Assembly: GCA_910573755.1 (NCBI GenBank)
Contig: CAJTBO010000022.1
Location: forward strand, 1 to 64,000
DNA: 64,000 nucleotides
Origin: Lachnospiraceae bacterium
GTDB lineage: Bacteria > Bacillota > Clostridia > Lachnospirales > Lachnospiraceae
Direction: 5' to 3'
Positions 9,267 to 18,304 of this stretch are shown here, in pieces (the first letter of the stretch is position 1; each line of letters begins with the position of its first letter). The notes beneath the pieces were generated by a model. That model had not been told where the DNA came from, ran no database searches, and saw nothing but the letters and a program-made list of their open reading frames with translations. The translations under genes were made by a program, and so were the position numbers.

Positions 9267-10195
9267 AAGAGCCATATATTGCGGCAATCGGTACGGCGTG
9301 TATGGATGAATATTATTGTGCGGAAAGCTGGGTGGAAGAAGGGGGAAAGCTGTTGGTTAAACCTCTGGAGGCTCAGGTTGGCGGCATGATACCCAATGCA
9401 GCCAGTGTCATGGCCGGCTATCAGGATGATATATATCTGGTAGATTATATGAATGATGGGGCGGTCAGCCGGAAAATCAAGAAAAATTTGAATTATTATA
9501 ATGTGGATACTTCTTTTATCGAAACAGATAACAGATTGGAAGATGCAAAATGCCTGATTATTCTGACGAAAAAGGAGCGAACGATCTTTGTAGTGGATTA
9601 TCCAAAACCACAGCGTATTTTGCCGGCAAGGACATTGGAAATGCTGCGGGGGGCAGCTTTTGTCTATACGACTATGACAGAATTACGGCGTTTTAAAAAT
9701 TATGAATTGCTTGCAGATGATTTGCGAAGTCATGGAGTAAGGCTTGTGTTTGATGTGGAAGATTCTACTTTTCAGGATGAGACAGATTCGCTTTTTCAGA
9801 AGGCTGATATATTATTCTTTAACCGTGCGGGATTAGATAAATATTGTCACGGGTCAGAGCCGGAAGAGTGTATAGAAAAATTATTGAGGGGAGGCTGTGG
9901 GATAGTTGTTACGACATTAGGAGCTGAAGGGTGCGACTGTCATTCGCCGGAAGAACATGTCAGATTAAAGGGACTTCCGGCGAAGGTGCTGGATACGACC
10001 GGTGCGGGTGATACCTTTAACGCATCTTTTGTACATTGCCTTATGAGAGGCTGTTCTTTGTCGGAAGCTGCCGAGTTTTCCAATGCGGCGGCGGCAAGGG
10101 CAACAGAAATTTTAGGACCAAAGGGCGGGGTGGCGGAAGCCGGCGTTGTGGAAAAATATATGCGGAAGCAGAGAGAAAGGAAGGAATCAGAATGA
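9263..10195 (+). CDS. PfkB-family sugar or nucleoside kinase (canonical motif)
   Basis: This 310-residue ribokinase-family enzyme has the intact ATP/catalytic signature DTTGAGDTF near residue 250 and an N-terminal GGMIPNAASV substrate segment. It probably phosphorylates ribose, a nucleoside or a related sugar. It overlaps the ADP-ribosylglycohydrolase stop by 4 bases and its own stop overlaps the following ATG (ATGA), so the three genes are translated as a coupled unit. Unlike the kinase at 5146 it keeps the catalytic Asp, so the two copies have probably diverged in function. Confidence 0.85.
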   Translation: MKEPYIAAIGTACMDEYYCAESWVEEGGKLLVKPLEAQVGGMIPNAASVMAGYQDDIYLVDYMNDGAVSRKIKKNLNYYNVDTSFIETDNRLEDAKCLIILTKKERTIFVVDYPKPQRILPARTLEMLRGAAFVYTTMTELRRFKNYELLADDLRSHGVRLVFDVEDSTFQDETDSLFQKADILFFNRAGLDKYCHGSEPEECIEKLLRGGCGIVVTTLGAEGCDCHSPEEHVRLKGLPAKVLDTTGAGDTFNASFVHCLMRGCSLSEAAEFSNAAAARATEILGPKGGVAEAGVVEKYMRKQRERKESE

Positions 10196-11226
10196 GTGAA
10201 AAAGAACAGAAAACAGTGGAACCGATTTCTATAAAGGATTTTGATTTTATGCCATATGGTCGTTACTGGAATTTAAGGAAAGAAAGAGGAACAAAAACAG
10301 ATAAATATGAGGCTTATATGACGATCGATCCACCAGTGGAAAGGCCTTTGCGGTTTGGCATGACAATATGTGAAAATAAAAAAGAGTTTCTGATAGATTC
10401 TATGGAACGGCATATGTCAACGGAGGAAGTGCTGTTTGCAGGAGATAAGCCTATAATATTAAGTGTGGCAAAAAGCGATCCGAATCAGGCACCTAAAGCG
10501 GAAGATGTGGTGTCGCTGCTCATGGAGCCGGGGGATTTGGTTGTTATGAAGAGAGGAATCTGGCATGATGCTTGCCATGCAGTAGAGGGCGATGCAATGT
10601 ATTATTTTCTGGCTTGCAATAATGGAAATCCACAGGAAACAACATGGATAAATATAGTGCCGGAACCGGTAAAGGTGACGGTGGCTTCTTTAAAGGTTGA
10701 GGCTGTTTCGGGACTCGCCGAACAGGTTGATAATGTAATGGGTGAAAAAGGAAAAAATATAAAAGCTATACATGCGACCAAAGAAAACTTTGCAAAGTTT
10801 GGTACAGTCATCCGCTTAAAGGATACAAAATGTTTTGAAGGAGACGGATGGAAATGTTGGCTCTCTGAGGATGTCTGCATGGACCAACCGGCACATTTTG
10901 GTATAACATATGTAAACACTTATCCGCCGTATCGGGTAGACTCTATGGAACGCCATACAAAAACAAAGGAACTGATGGTATGTGGAGAAAAGTCTCCTAT
11001 TGTTGTGGCATTGGCAGACTCGGATCCTTCCGGGCGTGCGAAGTCGGCGGATGTGCAGGGATTTTATATTGAGCCCGGGGAGGCCCTTGTTATTAATAAG
11101 GGTATTTGGCATGATGCATGCCGTGCGTTTGAAGCAAAGACACATTATTATTTCCTTTCTTTGGAAACAGATGAACCGGCAGTATTTCAGCCTATAGAAG
11201 GCGATTTTATTACAATAGAACGTTAG
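10192..11226 (+). CDS. Tandem-cupin protein (DUF4867/ureidoglycolate lyase-like)
   Basis: This 344-residue protein is built from two homologous halves. Each half has a SMERH segment with a metal-ligand-like His, a PG...V turn and a G-I-WHDAC segment followed by YYFL. The arrangement resembles cupin barrels of the DUF4867/ureidoglycolate lyase group. It may be a lyase, isomerase or epimerase acting on the product of the ribosyl pathway; the reaction is unknown. It starts at ATG 10192, overlapping the kinase stop, and ends the operon just before two hairpins. The internal duplication is the most distinctive feature. Confidence 0.65.
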   Translation: MSEKEQKTVEPISIKDFDFMPYGRYWNLRKERGTKTDKYEAYMTIDPPVERPLRFGMTICENKKEFLIDSMERHMSTEEVLFAGDKPIILSVAKSDPNQAPKAEDVVSLLMEPGDLVVMKRGIWHDACHAVEGDAMYYFLACNNGNPQETTWINIVPEPVKVTVASLKVEAVSGLAEQVDNVMGEKGKNIKAIHATKENFAKFGTVIRLKDTKCFEGDGWKCWLSEDVCMDQPAHFGITYVNTYPPYRVDSMERHTKTKELMVCGEKSPIVVALADSDPSGRAKSADVQGFYIEPGEALVINKGIWHDACRAFEAKTHYYFLSLETDEPAVFQPIEGDFITIER

Positions 11227-11284
11227 ACGAAGGATGGGTAACATCCTGATTTTCAGGGATGTTTGGCATTCAGGAGAATGGACA

Positions 11285-11316
11285 AAAAACGGGCTTACAG
11301 CAAGAAGCCCGTTTTT
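11285..11316. terminator. Bidirectional terminator
   Basis: AAAAACGGGCTT (11285-11296) pairs perfectly with AAGCCCGTTTTT (11305-11316), giving a T-run on both strands. It ends the ribosyl operon on the plus strand and the HAD gene on the minus strand; its arms include the last codons of the HAD gene. A weaker hairpin at 11240-11263 lies just upstream. Confidence 0.85.
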
Positions 11317-12104
11317 AACATATTTTCAATAAATTCCATCACAGAGGGTGTGGTGTAATCACACAGTTCAGGGATGCCGGGGCGTGCGTTTTCCACGGCG
11401 ACGCTGACACCGCTTTCGTTGAACATTTCGATATCGTTATAATTATCCCCGAAGGAGAGGATTTCGTCCCTGCGGATGCCAAGATGATTTGACAGTGCCT
11501 GCATGCCGATGCCTTTATGTGCATCAGAAAACAGGAAATCAAGCCACAGGGAGCCGGAAGTCACCACTTTGACATTCCAGGGAAAGGATTCAGAACGTGC
11601 AAACTGGCTCTGCCAGTAGGCCTGCCGGTCTCTTTCTTCCGTTCCTTCCTTTTCAAAAAGTGCCAGTTTGATAACGGGCTCTCCGATATCGGTCAGATCA
11701 GGCACGACTTTATACCGGTTTTTCATCCCTTTGATGTATTCCTCAAATAAAGGTTCTTTTGGACGGATATAGCTGGTAAACGCGCCGGAAACAAGGACTT
11801 CCGTGTCGGGTTCTTCCTCGAGGCGCCGGATAATGGGAACGGCTGTTTCCGGCGGAATTACCACTTTATGTAAAACTTCACCCTGATATATGGTCAGAGC
11901 GCCGTTTTCACAGATATAGGCAATATCGTCCTTTACCGGAGCAAAAAGCTGGCGCAGATTGTGATACTGCCTGCCGCTGGCTGCGGCAAAAATAATGCCG
12001 CGTTCTTTTAATTGTCCGATTATTTTTGGAAAACCTTCCGGCAGGGATGCCATATTGCCGGATACTAAGGTACCGTCTAAATCACTGGCGATTAATCTTA
12101 TCAT
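11295..12104 (-). CDS. Cof-type HAD-superfamily phosphatase
   Basis: This 269-residue cytoplasmic hydrolase of the Cof/YbjI subfamily dephosphorylates small phosphosugars or cofactors through an aspartyl-phosphate. Motif I is DLDGTL at residues 8-13, with the SGR stretch near 43 and motif IV GDNYNDIEM near 218. The cap domain lies in between. Length and motif order are normal. It is convergent with the upstream operon and sits ahead of the AraC regulator on the same strand, but the 159-base gap suggests separate transcription. The substrate cannot be predicted. Confidence 0.88.
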   Translation of the reverse strand: MIRLIASDLDGTLVSGNMASLPEGFPKIIGQLKERGIIFAAASGRQYHNLRQLFAPVKDDIAYICENGALTIYQGEVLHKVVIPPETAVPIIRRLEEEPDTEVLVSGAFTSYIRPKEPLFEEYIKGMKNRYKVVPDLTDIGEPVIKLALFEKEGTEERDRQAYWQSQFARSESFPWNVKVVTSGSLWLDFLFSDAHKGIGMQALSNHLGIRRDEILSFGDNYNDIEMFNESGVSVAVENARPGIPELCDYTTPSVMEFIENMLKTGFLL

Positions 12105-12263
12105 GGGAGTTGTCCTTTCTTATGATCAAAATGGTTGACTGAATCGGCCTGTCATTGTTGCAGGCAGGTATAGCCGCCTGTCAAAATGGTCAGCTATCCG
12201 TCTGCCTGTTTCGGATATGGGAAAACCCAGATATTTATTAAAACAATATACTTTGAGCAGAAG

Positions 12264-13265
12264 TTATGATTCCGGCGGCGCAGCTGCCTCAGGGTTTTTG
12301 GGGCATGAGGCGGTCCGGTATGCTTTCGGTGTCATATGAAAATGTTCCTTAAATATCCTGTGAAAATAACTGGTGTTATCATATCCTGCCAGCATAATGA
12401 TATTTTCTACGGGAAGCCTTGTGGTAGTCAGCAGAAACGCCGCCTGATTGAGCCGTTTGATCTGTAACAGGTTTTTGAACGTATGTCCGGCATGGCGTTT
12501 GATCAGCTTGCTGATATAGTAGTCCGGCTGCCCCGTGAGGGAGGAAAGTTCTTCTAATGTGCCGGTTCTGTAATTATCTTCGATATATTTTAGGGCGGTG
12601 AAGATCAGGTTCTGCTCGTATTGATCGGGATCGTTTTTATTGATCTTATCGCTCTGGTTCTGCAGAAGAATGAATAAAAGCCCCATGGTGGTCTGATTGA
12701 TATTCCGAAAATTTTTCTGCTTTGTAACAAGGGAGTAGATCATATTCTCGATCAGATTTTGAATCGGCAGTTCGTCCCGCACCTGAAAGTGCAGATAATC
12801 CACAAGCCCGCTTTCTTCTTTCAGGGAACCTACGAGAAAATCATGGAGTATGCTTTCTTCTTCCATCATCAGAAAAGCTCTGTCAAAAAACTCCGGCAGT
12901 ATCATAAAGTTGACGGCAATGTCATTTTCACCTGCCGGAAGAATTTCCTGGGTGGCATTCTGATTTAAAAAGAGCAGTTCGCCGGTCTCCAGTTTTACGG
13001 TATTGTGCCCGTTGATGATATGTGTGGTGGAACCGCTGCACATGTATATGATCTCCACATAATTGTGGCGGTGTACCGGGAAATGGATAAAACGGGTATG
13101 CAGCCGGATATCGATCAGCTTTCCTTTTTCCAGCATTTTACCGCTGTCCACAACGAAATCCGCTCTGGAGGTATACAGGTCTTTCTGGACATCCTTGCTG
13201 CCGTCTAAAATTGCCTGCTCCTCTTTGGATATGGGTTTTAGTTTTTCCAGTAATTCAGCATTCAT
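12264..13265 (-). CDS. AraC-family regulator, probably of the rhamnose genes
   Basis: This 333-residue regulator has an N-terminal cupin-type sensor (about residues 50-190, with PVHRHNYVEIIYM) and a C-terminal double helix-turn-helix (about 225-320, ending YDNTSYFHRIFKEHF.MTPKAYR). It is divergent from rhaB and fits a RhaR/RhaS-like activator, with direct repeats suited to AraC binding between the genes. The ATG has no ribosome site. A good minus-strand promoter places the transcription start only a few bases upstream, so the message may be leaderless. Confidence 0.88.
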   Translation of the reverse strand: MNAELLEKLKPISKEEQAILDGSKDVQKDLYTSRADFVVDSGKMLEKGKLIDIRLHTRFIHFPVHRHNYVEIIYMCSGSTTHIINGHNTVKLETGELLFLNQNATQEILPAGENDIAVNFMILPEFFDRAFLMMEEESILHDFLVGSLKEESGLVDYLHFQVRDELPIQNLIENMIYSLVTKQKNFRNINQTTMGLLFILLQNQSDKINKNDPDQYEQNLIFTALKYIEDNYRTGTLEELSSLTGQPDYYISKLIKRHAGHTFKNLLQIKRLNQAAFLLTTTRLPVENIIMLAGYDNTSYFHRIFKEHFHMTPKAYRTASCPKNPEAAAPPES

Positions 13266-13275
13266 ATCAAATAGA

Positions 13276-13304
13276 ATTGTATAAGATTCTCATTTCAAAT
13301 GCAA
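13276..13304 (-). promoter_or_regulatory. Promoter of the AraC regulator gene
   Basis: On the minus strand TTGCAT (13304-13299) and TACAAT (13281-13276) are spaced by 17 bases. The expected start point is about 13269, four bases from the ATG at 13265, which is consistent with leaderless or near-leaderless translation. Confidence 0.55.
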
Positions 13305-13345
13305 GTGTTCCATAGATGGATTTGAAGATTTTATTGCATCAAATC

Positions 13346-13381
13346 TGCAAATAAGGACGGTAAATTTTGCAAATAAAGTCC
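13346..13381. promoter_or_regulatory. AraC-type direct-repeat binding site upstream of rhaB
   Basis: TGCAAATAAGGAC (13346) and TGCAAATAAAGTC (13368) are direct repeats whose starts are 22 bases apart, two helical turns. This spacing and orientation is typical of AraC-family activators such as RhaS/RhaR. The site lies between the divergent regulator and rhaB, upstream of the probable rhaB promoter near 13400-13420. Confidence 0.6.
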
Positions 13382-13488
13382 TGTTATAAAAACGGCGGAT
13401 AAGTTATACTGTAAAATACAGGAAGCCTGAAAGGAAAAGTATATCAGGTTCAGGGGTGTATAAAAGAGAGAAGGAAGGAAAAGAAAGC

Positions 13489-14895
13489 ATGGGAAATTAC
13501 TATCTTGCGGTGGATATCGGGGCATCCAGCGGACGGCATATTCTGGGCGCGGTCGAAAACGGGAAGATCGTTCTGGAGGAGATCCATCGTTTTGAGAACG
13601 GTATGGTAAAAAAGGACGGTCACAGATGCTGGGATACAGAGCATCTGTTCAGAGAGATCAAAGCCGGTATTAAGAAATGTAAGGAGATCGGCAAGATTCC
13701 GGTGAGCATGGGGATCGATACCTGGGCGGTGGATTATGTGCTGCTCGATGAAAATGATAAGGTGCTCGGAAATACATATGGCTATCGTGATTCCCGTATG
13801 GACGGAATGGACGAAGAAGTATATAAGATCATTCCGGAAAAGGATCTGTATGCGAGAACCGGTATCCAGAAGCAGATGTTCAATACGATCTATCAGTTGA
13901 TGGCGCATAAAGTACAGGAGCCGGAACTGCTGGGGAGGGCGAAAACCTTTCTGATGCTGCCGGATTATTTCCAGTTTTTGCTGACGGGCAGCAAGGTATC
14001 CGAATATACCAATGCAACATCCGGGCAGCTTGTAAGCCCTGTAACAAAACAGTGGGATATGGAACTGATCGGGATGCTGGGGTATCCGGAAGATATATTC
14101 CTGCCGCTTTCCATGCCGGGTACGGTGGTAGGAAAGTTCTCGGAGGAAGTGGAAAAGGAAGTGGGCTTTAGCTGTGAGGTAGTCCTTCCTGCAACCCATG
14201 ATACGGCTTCTGCAGTGATGGCGGTACCTACCCAGTCCGATGAGTGCCTGTATATCAGCTCCGGCACCTGGTCTTTGATGGGGGTGGAAAACAAAGAGGC
14301 CATCTGCAGCATAGAGAGCATGGAAAAGAACTTCACCAACGAAGGCGGCTATGAATACCGTTTCCGTTATCTGAAAAACATTATGGGGCTCTGGATGATC
14401 CAGTCGGTGCGCCATGAGTTAAATGATGTATACTCTTTTGCACAGCTTTGCGATATGGCGGAAGAAGCGAAGGATTTCCCGTCCAGAGTGGATGTGAACG
14501 ATAACTGCTTTATGGCGCCGGAAAATATGACGGAAGCGATCAAAGAGTACTGCAGAAATACAAACCGGCAGGTACCGGAGAGCATAGGGGAACTCTCGGC
14601 TGTCATTTACCAGTCTCTGGCGGAAAGCTATGCGGAGACAGTGAAGGAGATCGAAGCGCTGACGGGCGTGCACTATCCGGCGATCAATATCGTGGGCGGC
14701 GGTTCCAATGCGGTTTATTTAAATAATCTTACCGCCGAAAAATCCGGCAGGACGGTCTATGCAGGCCCCGGCGAGGGAACGGCGATAGGCAATCTGATGG
14801 CTCAGATGATAAAAGCCGGAGAGTTTGCCGGACTGAAAGAGGCAAGGGCAAGCGTTTTTGAATCTTTCGGCGTGAAAACCTATAAGGCGCAGTAA
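13489..14895 (+). CDS. rhaB: Rhamnulokinase
   Basis: This 468-residue FGGY-family kinase phosphorylates L-rhamnulose to L-rhamnulose 1-phosphate. The N-terminal phosphate-binding loop reads VDIGASSGRH, followed by GIDTWAVDYVLLD, which is typical of RhaB. Further marks are the HDTASAVMAVP segment, ISSGTWSLMG, and the C-terminal NIVGGGSNAVYLNN segment. Start 13489 follows a GGAAGGAAAAG site. It is followed by rhaA, giving the two cytoplasmic steps of rhamnose use. The third enzyme, rhamnulose-1-phosphate aldolase (rhaD), is not in the window. Confidence 0.95.
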   Translation: MGNYYLAVDIGASSGRHILGAVENGKIVLEEIHRFENGMVKKDGHRCWDTEHLFREIKAGIKKCKEIGKIPVSMGIDTWAVDYVLLDENDKVLGNTYGYRDSRMDGMDEEVYKIIPEKDLYARTGIQKQMFNTIYQLMAHKVQEPELLGRAKTFLMLPDYFQFLLTGSKVSEYTNATSGQLVSPVTKQWDMELIGMLGYPEDIFLPLSMPGTVVGKFSEEVEKEVGFSCEVVLPATHDTASAVMAVPTQSDECLYISSGTWSLMGVENKEAICSIESMEKNFTNEGGYEYRFRYLKNIMGLWMIQSVRHELNDVYSFAQLCDMAEEAKDFPSRVDVNDNCFMAPENMTEAIKEYCRNTNRQVPESIGELSAVIYQSLAESYAETVKEIEALTGVHYPAINIVGGGSNAVYLNNLTAEKSGRTVYAGPGEGTAIGNLMAQMIKAGEFAGLKEARASVFESFGVKTYKAQ

Positions 14896-15044
14896 GCGGT
14901 ATCGATTCGGCTAATAACGGATAGCAGTATAAACGATATCAGCCCGAATGACATATACAGCTTCATAAACATTAATTCCCGCAGTATCTGCCGATTATCT
15001 GCGGAGAATGATCATATAACAAACAAAACAGGAGGAAACAACAA

Positions 15045-16301
15045 ATGGCAAAAAATTATGCAGCAGCCAAAGAAGCTTATGCGGCTTATGGCGTGGACAC
15101 AGACAAGGCGATCGAAACATTAAAGAAGGTTCCGGTATCTCTGCACTGCTGGCAGGGAGACGACGTGATCGGTTTTGACCACGACGGCCCGCTGACCGGC
15201 GGTATCCAGACTACAGGCAACTATCCCGGAAAGGCCAAAACGCCGGAAGAGTTATTTGCGGATATGGATAAGGTGCTTTCTCTCTGCCCCGGCGCAAAGA
15301 AGATCAATGTACATGCCTGCTACGCAATCTTTGAAGAAGGCGGTTTTGTGGATCGTGATAAGATCGAGCCGAGACATTTTAAGAAATGGGTAGAGTTCGC
15401 TAAAGAGAGAAACATGGGCCTTGACTTCAATCCCACGTTCTTCTCACATCCGAAGGTAAAGGACGGCCTGACACTTTCAAGCCCTGATGAAGAGACAAGA
15501 AACTTCTGGATCGAACACGGAAAAGCATGTATCCGTATCTCCAACTATTTTGCGGAAGAAACAGGAGTGCCCTGCGTGATGAACATCTGGACAGGCGACG
15601 GCTTCAAGGATGTTCCGGCTGACAGGATGGGGCCCAGAATGCGTTATAAAGAGTCCATCGAAGCGATCCTTTCCGAGCCCTACGATTTCGCGAAGGTAAA
15701 ACCCTGCGTAGAGTCCAAGGTATTCGGGATCGGCGTGGAAGCTTACACAGCAGGGTCTGCCGAGTTTGCGCTGAGTTTTGCGGCAGCACACAAGGAAAAA
15801 TGCCTGCCTCTGATGGATAACGGCCATTATCATCCGACAGAAGTGGTTTCCGATAAGATCCCCGCGCTCCTCTGCTTCTTCCCTGAATTGGCACTGCATG
15901 TGACAAGAGGCATCCGCTGGGACAGCGACCATGTAGTTGTATTGGATGACGAGACAAAGGAAATCGCAAAGGAAATCGTAAGAAACGATGCGCTGGATCG
16001 TGTATATATCGCACTGGATTACTTTGATGCGGCGATCAACCGTGTTTCCGCATGGACAACAGGCTTCAGGAGCATGCAGAAGGCTCTTCTGATCGCGCTT
16101 TTGACACCAAATGCAGAGTTGAAGGAACTGCAGGATAAATCACAGTTCACCAAACTGATGGCGATGCATGAAGCGATAAAATGCCTGCCCTTCGGAGAAG
16201 TATGGGAACAGTACTGCGAAGAATGCGGCGTAAAGGGCGAGAACGAATGGTTTGAGGAAATTGAGAAATACGAAGCGGAAGTACAGAGTAAGAGAGCATA
16301 A
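15045..16301 (+). CDS. rhaA: L-rhamnose isomerase
   Basis: This 418-residue enzyme interconverts L-rhamnose and L-rhamnulose, the first intracellular step of the pathway. Length and sequence match RhaA throughout: VSLHCWQGDDVIGFD near the N-terminus, KINVHACYA, DFNPTFFSHPK, and the metal-ligand segments around DNGHYHPTE and RWDSDHV. It has a strong AGGAGG ribosome site. It lies 149 bases downstream of rhaB with no terminator seen between them, so both are probably cotranscribed. Confidence 0.97.
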   Translation: MAKNYAAAKEAYAAYGVDTDKAIETLKKVPVSLHCWQGDDVIGFDHDGPLTGGIQTTGNYPGKAKTPEELFADMDKVLSLCPGAKKINVHACYAIFEEGGFVDRDKIEPRHFKKWVEFAKERNMGLDFNPTFFSHPKVKDGLTLSSPDEETRNFWIEHGKACIRISNYFAEETGVPCVMNIWTGDGFKDVPADRMGPRMRYKESIEAILSEPYDFAKVKPCVESKVFGIGVEAYTAGSAEFALSFAAAHKEKCLPLMDNGHYHPTEVVSDKIPALLCFFPELALHVTRGIRWDSDHVVVLDDETKEIAKEIVRNDALDRVYIALDYFDAAINRVSAWTTGFRSMQKALLIALLTPNAELKELQDKSQFTKLMAMHEAIKCLPFGEVWEQYCEECGVKGENEWFEEIEKYEAEVQSKRA

Positions 16302-16326
16302 GAGAAGGTAAAAATAAAGCAACGAA

Positions 16327-16356
16327 AAGGGCTGCGGCAAAAGCTGCGGTCTTTTT
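16327..16356 (+). terminator. Terminator after rhaA
   Basis: A GC-rich hairpin with G-U pairs (GGGCTGCGGC, loop AAAA, GCTGCGGTC) runs into TTTTT. It should end the rhaBA transcript before the DUF1846 gene. Confidence 0.6.
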
Positions 16357-16442
16357 CGATTTTCGATTGAAAAAATTCGTTTTTTTATATAAAATGGATA
16401 AAGTGTAAACAGAAATGCTGATTGACAAAAGAGGGGAGCAGA

Positions 16443-17927
16443 ATGAAAATCGGATTTGATCATGAAAAGTATGTAAAGATACAGTCCCAGCACATCCGGG
16501 ACAGGATAGCGCAGTTTGGGGACAAACTGTATCTGGAGTTTGGGGGTAAGCTCTTTGACGATTATCATGCGTCCAGAGTGCTTCCGGGATTTATGCCGGA
16601 TGCGAAGCTGAAGATGCTGATGGAGCTGTCAGATATGGCAGAGATCGTGCTGGTCATCAGTGCGACTGACATCGAGAAAAATAAGGTGAGGGGCGATCTG
16701 GGTATCACCTATGATGTGGATGTGTTGCGGCTGATCGCGGAATTTGAACAGCGGGGACTGTTGGTGGGCAGCGTTGTCATTACCCATTTCAGCGGCCAGA
16801 CGGGCGCGACGCAGTTTAAAAACCGGCTGGAGAAGAAAAACATCCGTGTGTATATGCACTATATGATAGAAGGGTATCCTTCCAATGTGCCTTTGATCAT
16901 CAGCCCGGAAGGATTCGGCCACAATGATTATATTGAGACAACGAAGCCGCTTGTGGTAGTGACGGCGCCGGGACCCGGCAGCGGAAAGATGGCGACCTGT
17001 CTCTCTCAGCTTTACCATGATAATTTAAGAGGGATCAAAGCGGGATATGCAAAATTCGAGACATTCCCGATCTGGAACCTGCCCTTAAAGCACCCGGTAA
17101 ACCTTGCCTATGAAGCGGCGACGGCGGATTTAAACGACATCAATATGATAGACCCGTTCCATCTGGAGGCCTACGGAGAGACCACCGTAAATTACAACCG
17201 TGACATTGAGATATTCCCGGTACTCAGCGCCATCTTTGAGGCAATCTACGGGGAATGCATCTATAAATCTCCTACGGATATGGGAGTGAATATGGTAGGA
17301 AACTGCATTTCGGACGATGAGGTCTGCAGGCAGGCGTCCTGTATGGAGATCATCCGGCGCTATTACACGGCGGCAGGAAAAGTGGTCAGGGAAGAGTCGT
17401 CGGAAAATGAGATCTATAAAATAGAACTTCTGATGAAGCAGGCAAAGATCACGACTGCGGACAGAAGGGTGACAGTGGCGGCGAAAAAGCGGGTGGAAGA
17501 GACCGGACGCCCCGCCGCGGCAATAGAACTGCCCGACGGACATATCATTACATCAAAAACGTCGGATTTTCTGGGCGCGTCCGCGGCGCTTTTGCTCAAT
17601 GCCCTGAAATTCCTCGCAGGGATCGAGCATGATGTGAAGCTGATCAGCCCGGAAGCCATCGAACCGATACAGGAGTTAAAGGTGAAATATCTGGGCGGCA
17701 GAAACCCGCGCCTTCATACGGACGAGGTACTGATCGCGCTGTCCCTTGCAGCTGCCGGCGACAAAAACGCAAGGGCTGCCCTCGAACAGCTTCCAAACCT
17801 GAAGGAATGTCAGGTGCATACGTCTGTGATGCTTTCGGAAGTGGATATCAAGACATTTAAGCGGCTGGGCGTGGATCTGACCTGCGAGCCGGTGATCAGT
17901 AAAAAGAAATTGATAGATAAAGTATAA
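16443..17927 (+). CDS. DUF1846 family protein
   Basis: This 494-residue protein belongs to the DUF1846 family, widespread in Firmicutes and Actinobacteria and known structurally but without an assigned function. Diagnostic stretches include MKIGFDHEKY at the N-terminus, YLEFGGKLFDDYHASRVLPGF, and APGPGSGKMATCLSQLYHD, which looks like a nucleotide- or phosphate-binding loop. I start it at ATG 16443 after GAGGGGAGC; a frame extending to 16422 has no site. It is probably monocistronic, lying between two hairpins. Confidence 0.88.
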   Translation: MKIGFDHEKYVKIQSQHIRDRIAQFGDKLYLEFGGKLFDDYHASRVLPGFMPDAKLKMLMELSDMAEIVLVISATDIEKNKVRGDLGITYDVDVLRLIAEFEQRGLLVGSVVITHFSGQTGATQFKNRLEKKNIRVYMHYMIEGYPSNVPLIISPEGFGHNDYIETTKPLVVVTAPGPGSGKMATCLSQLYHDNLRGIKAGYAKFETFPIWNLPLKHPVNLAYEAATADLNDINMIDPFHLEAYGETTVNYNRDIEIFPVLSAIFEAIYGECIYKSPTDMGVNMVGNCISDDEVCRQASCMEIIRRYYTAAGKVVREESSENEIYKIELLMKQAKITTADRRVTVAAKKRVEETGRPAAAIELPDGHIITSKTSDFLGASAALLLNALKFLAGIEHDVKLISPEAIEPIQELKVKYLGGRNPRLHTDEVLIALSLAAAGDKNARAALEQLPNLKECQVHTSVMLSEVDIKTFKRLGVDLTCEPVISKKKLIDKV

Positions 17928-17958
17928 AAAATATAGTAAAATATTCCGTGAAAATGTA

Positions 17959-17996
17959 CGCCATCAGGGACCTTAATATCCGGCCTTCTGATGGCG
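17959..17996 (+). terminator. Hairpin after the DUF1846 gene
   Basis: CGCCATCAG (17959-17967) pairs perfectly with CTGATGGCG (17988-17996). The following sequence is only weakly T-rich, so termination efficiency is uncertain. Confidence 0.5.
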
Positions 17997-18027
17997 CAGT
18001 ATGATTTTTATTTCCGCCCCTTGCTGA

Positions 18028-18231
18028 GTTTATGTATCTCTTCCATATTTTGCCGCCGGAAGGTGTGTCAGTGCTGATTTCGAGGCGAACGCTTCTCTGC
18101 GTATATCCATGACATGTATGTCAACCGGTCACGCCGCCGGTGTTATGGCGGCGACATATGCAACAGACAGGACGAACTTCAACTATAAGGAAGTGGCCGG
18201 AATACTTAAAATGCAGGGAGCGATTTTATAA
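18028..18231 (+). pseudogene. 3' relic of an FAD-dependent oxidoreductase
   Basis: This open stretch of 67 codons, preceded in frame by TGA, reproduces the C-terminus of FAD-dependent oxidoreductases of the PF12831 type. It includes FAAGRCVSADFEANASLRIS, then GHAAGVMAA, and it ends with KMQGAIL, where complete enzymes end. There is no ribosome site and everything upstream of about residue -67 is missing, so it is a remnant rather than a small gene. The rest of the gap 17928-18304 holds only the hairpin at 17959. The relic indicates a deletion next to the two-component gene at 18305, which also looks deletion-derived. Confidence 0.72.
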
Positions 18232-18304
18232 ACAAATGACAACTGGGGAAAGCGGGGGCGAACAGGATATAAAGACTTCTGACAACACAGCTTTCCCACG
18301 GTTT

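Noticed and set aside
13450-14415. Long antisense frame (321 codons) opposite rhaB
   Set aside because: Mirror frame of a confidently identified gene, with low-complexity His/Arg composition and no start signal.
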